A stretch of DNA of 64,000 nucleotides from Skeletonema tropicum (GCA_037178625.1 CM074131.1:3162001-3226000); one strand, 5' to 3'; counted from the stretch's first letter, positions 45,014 through 56,606 are shown. Notes: generated by a model from the letters alone, not told the origin. A program made the numbers and translations.

Positions 45014-45857
45014 CTAAAGCATTTCTTCGTCCCGCGATCCAACTGGTTTGCTATGCGTACGTGCTGCGTGCTGAGCAACAACCTTGGGGGCTTTCTTACC
45101 TTTGACTCCGGTCTTCCTGCGTTTGATCAAGAGCAAGCTTGATATGTCTTCTTTCGCATTTTCATTGACATAAGAGCAAGGTAACATCTTGCCCCTGCCA
45201 GAAACAATTTTTCGAAAGCCAAAGTAGTTCATTTGGCGTTGCTGTAGGCAATTGAAAACGTATTAAACAAATCACATTATGTCAGGAATGACTTGCGTCA
45301 TGTGCAATAAAGAAGTAAGATTGATGATGTGGAGGAGCGCACTTTCGACTTACAAAAGTTGAATAGTTGGAGTGACGAAAGTATCTCGGTAGAATGAACT
45401 TCTCCAGACCCGGGGGATCAGTAACAAATACTGATGCATTACGCCACTCAATGTAGTCCTTGTTGTCATCTGTCAACATCTTCGTGAGCTGTAACAAGAA
45501 CTCATCAACTGGATGGGGCGGTGCATTCATTTGGAGGACAATTGACGTTCCAGCCTTGTAACCTTGGGTCTTTGGGGCGACTATTTGTTCTTTTCCCTCA
45601 TCGGCAACATTATGGCTCGTTCCAGAACTGCTAGTAGTGGTGCAGATGGAGGTAACAGTTGATGCGCCCGATGAAACCTCCTTTGCATTTAGGCCTGTCT
45701 CAGTGTTGATGGACGATGATAAAACCGAGGATCCAGAAGGAGATGTATGATTGTTCAATATGTCCAAGTTATCCACATCACTGTCACGACGCAGTATGCC
45801 TGTCTCCGACTGCAGCAAAAGAGCTTGGAAGGCTGGTACTGGTGACGAATCAGACAT
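45014..45857 (-). CDS. Heat shock factor-type DNA-binding protein
   Basis: Exons 45857-45354 and 45241-45014 (intron of 112 nt, phase 0) give 243 aa. HSF family members bind nGAAn arrays; diatoms have an expanded set, often short. The first ~115 residues are a Ser/Thr-rich arm. The winged-helix domain runs ~115-210: [45 protein letters not shown], then across the intron [12 protein letters not shown], and the wing. The recognition-helix [15 protein letters not shown] is formed only by splicing, at the position where many diatom HSFs also have an intron. A basic tail ([11 protein letters not shown]) may be the nuclear signal. There is no obvious coiled-coil trimerisation region, so it may act as a monomer or with partners. 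Confidence 0.9.
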
Positions 45858-46065
45858 GATGATACTTTTACTTTGTGAGAGATACCGTAGAGGGGGAGAG
45901 TGAATGACACCTTGTCGTTTTACTTATGGCGATGTAAATAGTGGAGGCTGTGGAACCGAAGAGTTGAAATAATTTATGGAACGAACCAAGGGGATCGGGA
46001 GGAGCGTCCCACAAGTTTAGGTCTTTATTACATGTGGCATGGGTGCGTCATCTTTGTTTGCATAA

Positions 46066-46765
46066 GTATCTCTGGTAGAGAAGCAAGGTGCTCATCCGCT
46101 GCAGCAAGAATTGTAATTGTCGCATGAATCGATAATACCATATTATTATGATTGAATTGAATTCAAATAGAATGCCGTGCATTGGAACTTGGGTACCGGA
46201 ACTTTTTATCTGTCTGGTAGAGAAGATAGGATGCGGGAATAGACTTTATCGATCTGTACTTAGAGAAGCAAGGTACATACTCTGCAGATCACTGAAGTTA
46301 TTCACGTTTGAACGGCAATATCTGGTAGAGAAGCAAGATGATTGAAGTCAGATTACATTTGTACTGGCTTCTTCGTAGTACTTATGAGAAAGATACTCAT
46401 CTTCATCTTGGATAGATCGACCTACTTACCAGCCAATCTCAATTTCAATTGCTTGAGCTTGACGCGTATCATCTGGTTTTTCAGTATTGTATGTATCGCT
46501 TGCTTAATTGTGTCTCTTAAACTAGAGTTACAATCAGCATAAAAATTTCACATATTGGTAAATAGAATTCACGTTGTTGGAACTTCTTTTTACCCATCTG
46601 GTACAGAAGCAAGATACGGTAATAATAATGTGACAGAAATTTTAAAGTACGTCTGATTAGCCCTCTAGGGGCGAAGCAAGATACGGTAATAGAATTCACA
46701 CAGAGAAGAAGACGCTCGTTAGATCATGAAGTTTTCACGTTGGAATAGAGAAGCATGGTGATTGA
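46066..46765. repeat. Degenerate CTGGTAGAGAAGCAAG repeats
   Basis: The word (T)CTGGTAGAGAAGCAAGRT occurs, with substitutions, near 46070, 46213, 46264, 46322, 46594, 46668 and 46745. Some copies are followed by the same GATTGAAG-C-GATT-CATTTGTG tail. Spacing is irregular, so this is a scattered low-copy repeat, not a satellite. Nearby ORFs are not supported. Confidence 0.5.
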
Positions 46766-47000
46766 AGCCCGATTGCATTTGTGCTTCGACTAATTGTGTG
46801 GACAAAGCTGACATCTGCCATATTGTATCACAAGATAAACGAACGGAGGTAAGAAGTTTGCAGCAAATGAAGCATTTAACTTTCCATGTATGTCTATGTC
46901 ATGTTTTGTTTGTCCTTTTAACCTTAACCTCCTTCGTATTCTCATAACCCTTCATCTTGCGTATGCCATTATTTTTGCTTCCATGAAAATGATGTAGGAT

Positions 47001-47198
47001 GTACTACACATTTGGGATCAATTTATTTTTTTTACATGTTTGGGTAGATTTTTACATCTCGATTTACTAGTACGACCGCTAGTAAAAGCAAAAATCGTAT
47101 GTAAAAAATCTTTTATCTAGCGCTTGCACTAGTAAATCGAGATGTAAAAAATCTACCCAAACATATAAAAAAATAAATTGATCCCGAATGTGTAGTAC
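47001..47198. mobile_element. 198-bp foldback MITE with ~70-bp terminal inverted repeats
   Basis: Nearly the whole element is an inverted repeat: GTACTACACATTTGGGATCA at the left, its near-complement at the right, both extending through ACATCTCGATTTACTAGT. TA dinucleotides next to CTACACATT on each side suggest a TA target duplication (Tc1/mariner- or PIF-like). The ~50-bp centre is unrelated. No ORF. Confidence 0.8.
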
Positions 47199-48347
47199 TG
47201 TACGACTTTCAAATCCTACAAAAGTTTGAAAACAACCAAGTCTTTTGCCCTGACTCACCTCCGATTATAATACTGATGCTCTTTTGGGGTTGTTTGCGGG
47301 GCGTGTGATTTGCGCGTGCATTCGCTTCTGGTACATTTTTGGTTTTGGTCATCGGCGAAATGTGAGCACCTACTTCATCGGAGCTACTCAAAGACTATCT
47401 GAACATCATCTATCACGTCGGATTTGGACCTATCGGAGCATCTATTATTCGAGCTATCGGAGCATCATCATCAGTCTTTCCCTCTCGGAGAAGCTCGGAG
47501 AGCATCATCTCATCTCAACTTGTTGGATCTGTCTGTGCCATGTCTTTCACTTTGATTCATAATTCATAAGGACTCTGTCCTTCAGCGGGATTCCATGGCA
47601 CGCAGGACTCTTAGTCCCTTTCGATTGTCACATCGTCACTCATCTGGTGACGCGCTTCATCACTTTGTTCGGCAGATGGCATCATTCGTGATCCATTGTT
47701 CTGCTGCATCGTTCGGTCTCATCATCATGTACTAGTATGTACAATTATGGTACTTTAATGTATGTATGTACATAGAGGGAATGTCAGATAACGCGACGCT
47801 CAGCTCCTACATACATTAAAGTACATCATCATAGATACCACCTACACAAATCACTTGTTTTCACCCCTCCCATCATCCCAAACATACCATCAACCAACCA
47901 TCGCTGAGAGTAGAGATAACCGAGACCTATAGTTTGATCTAAAACGACACAACCATTTCACCCAACTTACGTCCATCGATTGTGTATGGATCATTCGAAA
48001 AGCAGAAATCATGCGATGCTACCGCTGTTACATTGGAGAAGACTGTAGGCAGCGGAACAAGCTGAGGGAAAGGAATTGTACAAACTTACCTATTTTAGAT
48101 AACGAGGAATGACCCCACAGAGACACGTATCCATTCAAGGAGAAAACTCGTGTCAACGAGGGAGAGCTAAATGACTCGCAACTTTGCATCGACAAAGCCG
48201 CCTATCCTCACTATTACTATTGCTATCCGCTGAAGAAGTTAATTCGAAAGCGTAGTCATCCACGCTTCGGTAATATAGTAATACCACTTTATCTGATATT
48301 GGTTCATATATTGATTATAGAGAGAAGTAAGGTCGCTCGCTTCCAGG
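47199..48347. other. Gene-free block
   Basis: Simple GGAGCATCATC-type runs at ~47430-47510; a short direct repeat of TGTATGTACAT-like words near 47730-47780. Nothing coding is recognised. Confidence 0.35.
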
Positions 48348-49700
48348 ATGACACCGTGTGCAAGTAATAGAAAAGAGATGAAGCAGTACATAAGTAGACG
48401 CGTGCACGCAGCTGAAGCTGAAAGATGAGTGACAGCCTCAGGAAGCCACACAGTTATCTTTGATTTGATTTTCGAACGCCGAACCCATGCCTGCGAGAGG
48501 CAGGCGATGGGGTCGGCGGCAGATTGGTCTATGTTCTCGCAGTCGCACGCATGATTGGGCTAAAAGCTGTAAAATCCTTTTCCTTTTCTTTCGCATTGCT
48601 ATCCATTTATTTCATTGCTCAAGCAGGCAACATCGCTTTATTCGATCAATCGAATTGATGGTATTGTTCGGTTGTACGAAAGTGCGTGAAACCACGGGAA
48701 CCGTGAAACGAATCGATAGCGTGTGAAAACGATTTGCTGTAACATTCGTAACGATTCGAACTTGAGGGGTAACGAAATGTAACAATGACTTCGCCTAACA
48801 AAATCCCTTCCCGCAATAATTTTTTCGCTTCCGACTTAAGGATTTCCCGCAATTTCTTGAACGAATGTGAACAACCCTGGATTCTTGAGTATTCGTTTTT
48901 GTTCTTGGCGCTTCACGGGTCCCTCCCCGTTCGCGATTATTGTGAGTGCCTTTCGAAAGAATCAGGGAAATGGTGTGGCATTCCAACTAGGGTGCACCGT
49001 GTGCGAGTGATAGAAAAGAGATGAAGCAGTACAAAGTACATAAGCAGACGCGTGCACGCAGCTGAGGCCGAACGATGAGCGGCAACCTCAGGAAGTCACA
49101 GGTATCTTGATTTTCGAACGCTGACCCAAGCTGAAAGATGAGTGACAGCCTCAGGAAGCCACACAGTTATCTTTGATTTGATTTTCGAACGCCGACCCCA
49201 TGCCTGCGAGAGGCAGGCGATGGGGTCGGCGGCAGATGGTCTATGTTCTCGCAGTCGCAGTCGCAGGCATGAGTGGGCTATTTTGCTATCAAAAGCTTTA
49301 AAATCCCTTTCCTTTTCTTTCGTATTGCTAGCCATGTCATTGCTCAAGCAGGCAACATTGCTTTATTCGATCAATCGGATTGTATTCTACGATGTTGTAC
49401 GAAATAAGTGCATGCTTTCGATCGCGTGTGAAAGTGAAACGAATCACTGTAACAGTCGTAACGATGAACTTCTCGCGGGTAACAAAATGTAACAAAGACT
49501 TCGCCTAACAAAATTCCTTCCCGCAATAATTTTTTCGCTTCCGACTTAAGGATTTCCCGCAATTTCTCCGAACGAATGTGAACAACCCTGGATTCTTGAG
49601 TATTCGTTTTTGTTCTTGGCGCTTCACGGGTCCCTCCCCGTTCGCGATTATTGTGAGTGCCTTTCGAAAGAATCAGGGAAATGGTGTGGCATTCTAACAA
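48348..49700. repeat. ~650-700-bp tandem duplication
   Basis: Copy 1 (about 48348-48996) and copy 2 (about 48997-49698) both start with CACCGTGTGC-AGT-ATAGAAAAGAG. Both carry a hairpin-forming CCCATGCCTGCGAGAGGCAGG block and GTCGGCGGCAGAT, and end with a near-identical ~200 bp (CGCAATAATTTTTTCGCTTC ... GGGAAATGGTGTGGCATTC). Copy 2 contains an extra partial repeat of its first ~110 bp. Open frames on either strand repeat in both copies but show no family motif. Confidence 0.75.
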
Positions 49701-50045
49701 GATATGTCCATGGTCGAACGAATTCGAATTGTGACGGAATTACAGCGATTCGAATTCGTTAAAAAGTACCAAAGCTCAAACGTTTCCTTATCGAACTATA
49801 ACGATTCGATTCGATTCGTTCAAAAGCTACCAATCGATTCGTTCAAAAGCTGGCATTCTTGCGATTAATCTTTCGGGTTGGGTGCACGAGCCTGTCTGGC
49901 TGCATTGAACACATTATTTAAGTGCTCTCATCATCTCTTGCACCAATAATGGCGATTCGATGAAGGAGGGAATGATTACGGCGATGTTATTGATGTCAAT
50001 CGTCGATCGATTGCGATTTATATTCGATTTATTAGTAGGTAGGTA
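49701..50045. other. Gene-free stretch rich in TTCGAA/GATTCG words
   Basis: Many short CGATTCG / GAATTCG palindromes (49720-49860). A ~50-bp block GATGTCAATCGTCGAT... at ~49990 recurs at ~50108, on the other side of the inverted-repeat end at 50046. Confidence 0.4.
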
Positions 50046-51842
50046 CACGGACAGGATGGGTGTCGCAACCCGGCTCCCGCCAAAATATGCGAGGGCCGGA
50101 CAGAATTGATGATGTCAATCGTCGATCAATTGCGAATTATTCGATTTATTAGTACCTACATTCTATCTAGACGCAGACGGGTGTCAAGGGGCCACGGGTT
50201 CTAAGCCTCCCGGTCTAAGTTCAAAAGTAGGAGTATCAACGTAGGAATAGTACATAGCGTGTGATATGACTATCGCTACGACATTTGTTAACTCTTACTA
50301 ACCAAAACAGGCAAAAATCAATATATTTTCTTGACGGGCTAACTATCGCCAAACACTTTTTCATCTCCACTCAACATCACTAAGATGAGGAGCACCGGCA
50401 CCATGGTGTGCTTGCGTCCTATGGTGATATAATGTCCCATCTTGATATACTGGTGAACTTTTTTGGCAGCGAACTCTACACCCATATTGTAGTTCATTAC
50501 TAAAAAAGTTCACCAGTATACAATAACGTCGAATTAATTCTCGTCGACATATTTTATCGCTAGAAATTTCCCCTCGACGACACAGTCTGCCGCTGCCGTA
50601 TTTATCCAAAAGAGAGGCAGTAGGGTGTGCCATCACTCCGCCCTGCCCCTCTCAATCGACAACCAAACATATATTATTCGTAGGTGATGCTTATCGCCAC
50701 AGTAATCACCGTATTCACCAAGAATATAAGTGATCTAGCCACACCATCATGAAAAGCCACCTGTCGCCTTGTTGCGACCGACACTCTCACCAAAGGATGC
50801 ATCACAGAAGGAACGAAGCCCTGAAACTTATGCCCCAGTTATAATATGATATAGAGCGATGATTGGGGGGCATAAACCTAATAAAAAGAGTCTTATTGTC
50901 TCCTTGAAGCGACGAGTCAATAATTACAAAAAACTCGTCTCAAATGGGCACAATAACCACCATCAATTGTTGTATACAGCCACCAATAATTCCAAAACAC
51001 ATCCAAAACAGAACTAACAAATCATTGCGGTAATAATATACATTGGTATTGTTTGGAGTAGTGTTTTCAATCGGATAATATGAAATATTATTTGGTACAA
51101 TAAATTACAAAAAAATGTAGGCCTCTACACCATGATAAATATGACATCTACACCTATATTGCGGCTACTGAAGCGTGTATACCCCCCCGACATCCTCTTT
51201 TATGTTGTGAGTTGAAGAATTGTGTTTGTATTGTTGTTATGGACTGTTTATATGGTTGATTGTTGCATATTAATTATGTGAAACATCACATATCCGATCA
51301 CATGTGCGCCTGGGTAATAATAAATAGAGGGAGCACTCTCATACGTGGGGCACGACCTCGGAAGTCAATACTATGTTGCAGATGAGATATGTAAAGTAGG
51401 GGACCTTGTAGTGCAGAGTATCATTGCCAAAAGGATCATATCACAGGTGGACGAAGATGACCAATTTTCATATCGTTGATGGCGAGTAAAATAACTCAAC
51501 GACGGCATCTACCTCGACAAAGGAACGCCTCCATAATATACCCAATAGTAATGGAGAGCGATATAGGTGCGTATATTGGTTATATTTGAAGCGTGTGCAT
51601 TGTTGGGGCCGTCGGTAGGAGCGGCAGCTTCATGGTTGATGTCAAAAAGTGCAGCATTAGGTAGGACTTACAGGTAGTATGTACGTTCTACGAAGATTTG
51701 AATTCCTACGTAGGCCTTAGAACCCGTGCGGGCGGGCCTGGCGGCACCTACGGGGCTGCCGACGGGTGTCATCAATTCTGTCCGGCCCTCGCATATTTTG
51801 GCGGGAGCCGGGTTGCGACACCCATCACCCATCCTGTCCGTG
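50046..51842. mobile_element. 1.8-kb composite element with ~67-bp terminal inverted repeats
   Basis: CACGGACAGGATGGGTGTCG...GGACAGAATTGATGA at 50046-50112 is matched by its reverse complement at 51769-51842 (which holds one extra CACCCATC). Between them lies copy B of the 1.4-kb dispersed repeat (about 50340-51720), with a 19-bp hairpin at 50446-50520. A third, partial copy of the same end lies at 53008-53060. There is no transposase; non-autonomous. Confidence 0.6.
50340..51720. repeat. 1.4-kb dispersed repeat, copy B
   Basis: Same orientation and segment order as 23400-24790. The TACGTAGG word at its end is embedded in an inverted arrangement of the neighbouring AATTC-AAATC words relative to copy A. 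Confidence 0.5.
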
Positions 51843-51849
51843 GTAGGTA

Positions 51850-52910
51850 CCGTCTATACCTTAAAAAGTGTCCGTAGGACAGGACCACACTATTGCAGCC
51901 CGGACACTGTCACTCCCCCTGCAAGGATGCACGGACACATTCTAGAATCCGGACACTTTCAAGGGTTTCTTAGAGCGCAACATGTAACAACAAATACTTA
52001 AAATTATTCTACTCCATCTCTCCATCGCTATTGTCCCCATCCTCATCAATGATGCCAAATGCTGCTTCAATCGCGACAAAGTCATCTTCATTCCCATTTT
52101 CCTCGTCTAAAAGATGGTCCAGCCCCTCCTGGCCACAATACTGCTTCACCATTTTATGTACCTCATCTTCGGTCCAAAGCACAACCTGCCCTTTATCCGA
52201 AAAGGAAAGCTCCTCTTCCGGAGTGTATCCACATGCAGTCCATGACTTTCTAACCATTTCTTCAGGAATCTTATCCCAGGCCTGAACAACCCATGTTGCC
52301 AATTGCTGTCGTGATGGAGCTTCAGGCGTCCCTTTTTCTGTGACGGGAGCAATGAGGCTGTATGCATCGTACAAGTCACGGAAGTAACCTTTGAAGACCT
52401 TGTTGATCACCTTGTCAAGAGGCTGTCCACATGGGGTTAGTCCTCCTGGTAAGATATCCACAGAAAGACAAGGAAGTGATAGGCAAAAGTCTTTCACCTC
52501 AGCTGTAGAATATGACTTGAAGTCATCCCACAGCACACCAATCTTGTTTTCGCATTCTCCTGTCTCTTTGTCATATCCACCAGCGGGCAAGATAATCTTC
52601 TTCAGGTAGAGCTTGGTAAGAGCGTGGTTTGAGCAAGCCTTCGGCGCTACTGTAATGTACGCTTTGTCGCGAGGAGGGTAATGGTTGCCATGGCGATCAG
52701 GTTTGCGTTCATAAATTTCTCGAGCTTATTTTAACACAACATGGTGTGGTGGCCCGCCGTGCTGGGTTGTGCGTGCTGGCTTCGCACAAAGCATTTGAAA
52801 GTGTCCGAATCTGGTCGGACACTTCCTCGAAAAAGGCTGCGGACACCTACAAGTCACCTGAAAAACAGTCCGGACAACAGAAAAATCCGGACACTTTTTA
52901 AGATAGACGG
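51850..52910. mobile_element. pogo-like (Tc1/mariner superfamily) element, truncated
   Basis: Ends CCGTCTAT...AAAAAGTGTCCG at 51850 and its near-complement finishing at 52910 are flanked by TA on both sides (51848-51849, 52911-52912). Both subterminal zones carry several GTCCGGACAC words. It is inserted next to the right end of the 50.0-51.8 kb composite element, so it is the younger of the two or uses it as a target. Contains the transposase remnant at 52009-52725. Confidence 0.75.
52009..52725 (-). pseudogene. pogo-like DDE transposase, C-terminal part
   Basis: Open frame from 52725 to the stop at 52009 (239 codons), with no ATG at its start. Matches the end of DDE_1/pogo-type transposases: IGVLWDDFKSY (second catalytic Asp region), ILPGGLTPCGQPLDKVINKVFK, PSRQQLATWVVQAW and VRKSWTACGY, then an acidic tail. 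The CENP-B-like DNA-binding half and the first catalytic Asp are absent, so it is inactive. Confidence 0.75.
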
Positions 52911-52920
52911 TACTCTCAAT

Positions 52921-53062
52921 CTAGACGCAGACGGGTGTCAAGAGTGTCAAGGGGCGGGCCGTGGCCGGCGGCGCCGACGGGTGTCATCAAAAAAGCGTTT
53001 AAATTCCCGCCCCTCGCATATTTTGGCGGGAGCCGGGTTGCGACACCCATCCTGTCCGTGCA
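52921..53062. repeat. Third partial copy of the composite-element end
   Basis: CTAGACGCAGACGGGTGTCA (also at ~50170) is followed by CGCATATTTTGGCGGGAGCC...CATCCTGTCCGTG, the same unit as at 50046 and 51769. It sits immediately after the pogo-like insertion. Confidence 0.65.
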
Positions 53063-54763
53063 ACCATGGTGAAAATGGGCTCCCTATGACTAGCCATAAC
53101 TCAGTAACTACTAGGATGTTGACCCTATTTTAAAGCGTTAATATTATTTATTTTATCCGTAGAAGCTCATTGATACCTCACTTGTCCACTAACTCCCGTA
53201 ATTGAAGTCAAAAAGGTAGGATTTGAGGGCGATCGTAGTAGCTATCATGCGATGATGCCAGAGGTTATCAGTATTGTGTCGGATGAACCGGCTGGACCAA
53301 AAAGGTCTCTCCTTTACAAACTAGTGTCAAGGAAGGTTACTTATGTATATTCCAACACTCTCCTTTGGTGAAGGAGTGTCCGTACAGGACGACGTGCACC
53401 GCACATCAGTTGAGGCATCCGCCGGTGGCTCTTCATTTGTTGCTTCGGTTGTATTCAATGTGGATAGCAGGGGTATTTCATTGATCAGCTTTGTACAAGC
53501 GTCGGCCGTCTGCCTCCCTGTCCTACGGCTACGGACCACACAGACTGATGAGTCGGCGAAAGCAAGAGTAGGTACATATCTCCTTGTAGGACAGACCAAG
53601 AGTACGAATGTTCGTACTCTCAAAATGGCCATCTTTGTGCTACTACTACAGCTACTTCTGTGGCAATAATGACATAATACACCTAGACAATCTTGTTAGG
53701 CATGTCGTGAGCTTTCATTTGATGCCCCATTTATGTTAATAGCACTAGTATTCTGCTCACTGTGTGCATCTATGTAAACCTACCCGAATTTTTTTACCTC
53801 ATTTTGTGTGCTCCGGTGGCAATGAATTAGATAAAGGTGGACAATTAACATTGATAATAGCACAAAAACGAATAGAAGCTGTTGCCAACATTATGCCCTA
53901 ACATATTTGGTGGGTGGTGCGGAGTAGAAGAAGGTATTGCGCATCAATCGACCATTGCAGATGCTGACATAATTTTCATCCAAAATCTCAAATCAGACAC
54001 ATATTCCTTTATTTCATTCGAATCAGAGCACCACACCTTACGACCTCGCACACACACCTTCCATTTGACGTAATATGACGCTCCAACTTCTCTTTCGTCT
54101 GAAGTTTGGTGATTTACTCCATCAATTACGTCGTCAACATTAATAGTTTGGACCGATGACGGGCGCAACTGCCACTAAAATGCGGTGTAGGAGAGGGCCC
54201 GATGGGGAGATAAGCGATACCAAGGACATCTCCATGTACACCGGGGTTGTTGTAAGCATTATGCGAGAGATCGTCGTCGGAATCGCCTCCTATGTCAGCC
54301 AATTCATCGTCATGGTGGTGAATTGTTGGGTAACGGATTGCAAAAAATTCAAAAAAATCATCAAAAAATCATGTCGACACAACAACCATGGCATCTTCTG
54401 TGGCCACCCCGTCACCAATTTAGACCGATCCACCCACAGTAATCCCATCAGCAATATCATATGAAGCAGTCTACCTTTTGGTTTTATTTGAATCGGTTGA
54501 TTTGTCGAGTAGTTATTGAATATATATATCCATCATCACGTGTTGATGAAAGACGCATCATCACAACGACATTATGTATGGAGACGGTGCACACCACACC
54601 GGCCGATTCTGACACCCGCACCACAACGGTTCGCGATTCCATGATATTACCGTCACGGGGAGCCACTGTGGGCCTTCTAGAATGGAGTAGTTATGAAGAT
54701 ACAATGGTACAAAGTATGGTGTGTGAGAGTACGATGGCATTTTTTGAGTGATCGGATGGTGCA
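53063..54763. other. Gene-free block between repeats
   Basis: No family-supported ORF. A ~50-bp segment at 53573-53625, containing a GAGTACGAA-TTCGTACTC palindrome, reappears inverted at 56745-56795. The frames at 53343-53669 and 54156-54464 have no recognisable domain. Confidence 0.4.
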
Positions 54764-54771
54764 GTTTGCAA

Positions 54772-56598
54772 TAGCGTAATGGAATTTCACCATTTTTGGA
54801 GGGGGTTGAAAATTGCAGGTTGAAATTTCAGAAATTTCAGAAATTTCAAGGGATTAAATTTCACTCTAGCTTATCCTGAGATAGTCGTAATACTTTGCAC
54901 TCTGCAGTCAACACATCACTCTAAGAGAGACTGTCAGCAAGCTTCTTTCCAAGCATCTTCTTCGCATCCATGATATGACGGAGGTTTTCCTTCCCTCGAA
55001 GAAGTGCAACACCAGTTGGATCCTTCATCCTATTCCTATCCTTCACAAGAATGCTGTTCTTCAGAGGTTTGGCCCTACGCTCACAATCCATCGATCCGAC
55101 AGTTCCCATAGACATTAGAGGCTTAGCAACCAATCGATAGAAGTCAGATGATCCTGCATAACATTCAAACCACGTGATGCGACCAGAAATAGCACCAGTT
55201 GATTCCACATACTGTACCACATTTTTGATACTAAAAGACTTGTTGTTCTGTTGCAGCTGTTCCAAAGATGGAAGCGATGGAAGTGGAACGTCAAAAGAAT
55301 GAAACCAGTCATTGTTTTGAGTATCAAAGTCCTCAAAATCCTTTTTAACTCTCCTCCGCATCTCATCAGAACCATCTTCACCCAAAGGCACATACCACTC
55401 GATCATCTTCCTTACGAGCGCAGCCTTGTTAGTCTGCAGGTAGAACAACTCCCTCCACACACGAGAGTTTGGGTCACAGAGGAAACACATCAAGTGATGC
55501 TCATCGAGTAAACCAACCTTCAGTCCGCTGGGATCAACACCATCCATATTGAAACGTTCACGGATCATACCAGCAACTTCTGCTCTTGAGCCCTGACCAA
55601 GAAGTTCATCAAACTCGGGAGTGAGACACTTGTTAATATCATTGCGCAGCGCTTGAACCAAGAGGGGGTAAGCACTAAGTGGCATATCCTTGCGGGAACA
55701 AGCCAAATGTGCTTCCTTGAAAGGGAGCGTGAAGGCAATAACAACATCAAACATCTTCCAAATATTTTCCTTCTTGAAGTGCTCCATCAGCTCATCCAAC
55801 TCAGCTTGCTTTGTTGCAGTGCGCTCACTACGATACTTTTGATACTCCGCCTTGCCAGGAAGTACAAGAAGAAAGTCACGACACTTGCGAGCGCTCACAA
55901 CAACGTCATGTAGAAGGTTCATCCGTGTCTCCACGGGGCAGAAAACTTTGGAGTAAAACACGAGCTCATCCACTAGAGCTGCGCTGCGTCGGAAAGAATC
56001 AATGCGATCAATCTTCACGAATGAATTGGTCCTTCACACATCATGCACTGATGATCAGCCGGGTTGTTGAGGGGGGAGTTCTTCATGCCACAAAGGGCGT
56101 TGGCGGCGCATGTCAAAAGCATTATTGTTGAAGATTATTGAATTGTTGTTGTTATTGCCAGGCAAACTATGACAGCGTGGTAGACGGCAGAGTGAACAAA
56201 AAGTTGATTTGTGCACATACCCGCACCCAAAATAAGAGCCATCCGCGCCCAAAATCATCTGGTACATGCCAATGCAGGAACACGCATGTAAGCTGAATTA
56301 CTACGAAGGAATAAGTAATACTGCATTGTTAGTCGCCAGCATTTTGGTGAAGAGTTACTCTCCGCTGAGTTGACAAACTCATCATCTGGATGGTGCGTGG
56401 TGTTCTTTGGGGTTTGGTGGTTGGTGGAATGAAGGGTCTTAGGTTATTTTTGTGCTACGTGTTGGTTCAGTACCATCCGTTCGCGCCAGAATTTTTGTGA
56501 AATTTCATTGTTGGCCAAAATTGGTGCAACTTTCACCCTGTAAATTTCACGAAAGTTGCAGTAGTGAAATTTCACCCTTTTGAAATTCCATTACGCTA
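54772..56598. mobile_element. hAT element with perfect 8-bp target duplication
   Basis: 1,827 bp. Ends TAGCGTAATGGAATTTCA (54772) and its complement (ending 56598) are flanked by GTTTGCAA at 54764-54771 and 56599-56606. Subterminal GAAATTTCA words are repeated several times at both ends. The TAGCG start is shared with the older element at 11.5 kb, suggesting one hAT lineage. It carries a transposase-like ORF on the minus strand. Confidence 0.88.
54921..56018 (-). CDS. hAT-like transposase, N-terminally incomplete
   Basis: About 365 codons without an ATG at the start; upstream the frame meets a stop (TGA at ~56036), so either a first exon is missing or the gene is truncated. The C-terminal ~50 residues follow the hAT dimerisation pattern: GTVGSMDCERRAKPLKN, VKDRNRMKDPTGVALLRGKENLRHI. 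Upstream parts are helical and charged (LSLPFKEAHLACSRKDM-like region near 118) and could hold the RNase-H-like core, though I cannot place the catalytic acids. It is probably inactive or needs splicing. Confidence 0.6.
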   Translation of the reverse strand: MKIDRIDSFRRSAALVDELVFYSKVFCPVETRMNLLHDVVVSARKCRDFLLVLPGKAEYQKYRSERTATKQAELDELMEHFKKENIWKMFDVVIAFTLPFKEAHLACSRKDMPLSAYPLLVQALRNDINKCLTPEFDELLGQGSRAEVAGMIRERFNMDGVDPSGLKVGLLDEHHLMCFLCDPNSRVWRELFYLQTNKAALVRKMIEWYVPLGEDGSDEMRRRVKKDFEDFDTQNNDWFHSFDVPLPSLPSLEQLQQNNKSFSIKNVVQYVESTGAISGRITWFECYAGSSDFYRLVAKPLMSMGTVGSMDCERRAKPLKNSILVKDRNRMKDPTGVALLRGKENLRHIMDAKKMLGKKLADSLS

Positions 56599-56606
56599 GT
56601 TTGCAA

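Noticed and set aside
48239..49700. Genes in the tandem duplication (79-116 aa frames)
   Set aside because: Frames occur on both strands, differ between copies and have no family motif.
53343..53669. 108-aa protein with hydrophobic tail
   Set aside because: An equally open antisense frame, overlap with a repeat segment and no motif suggest chance.
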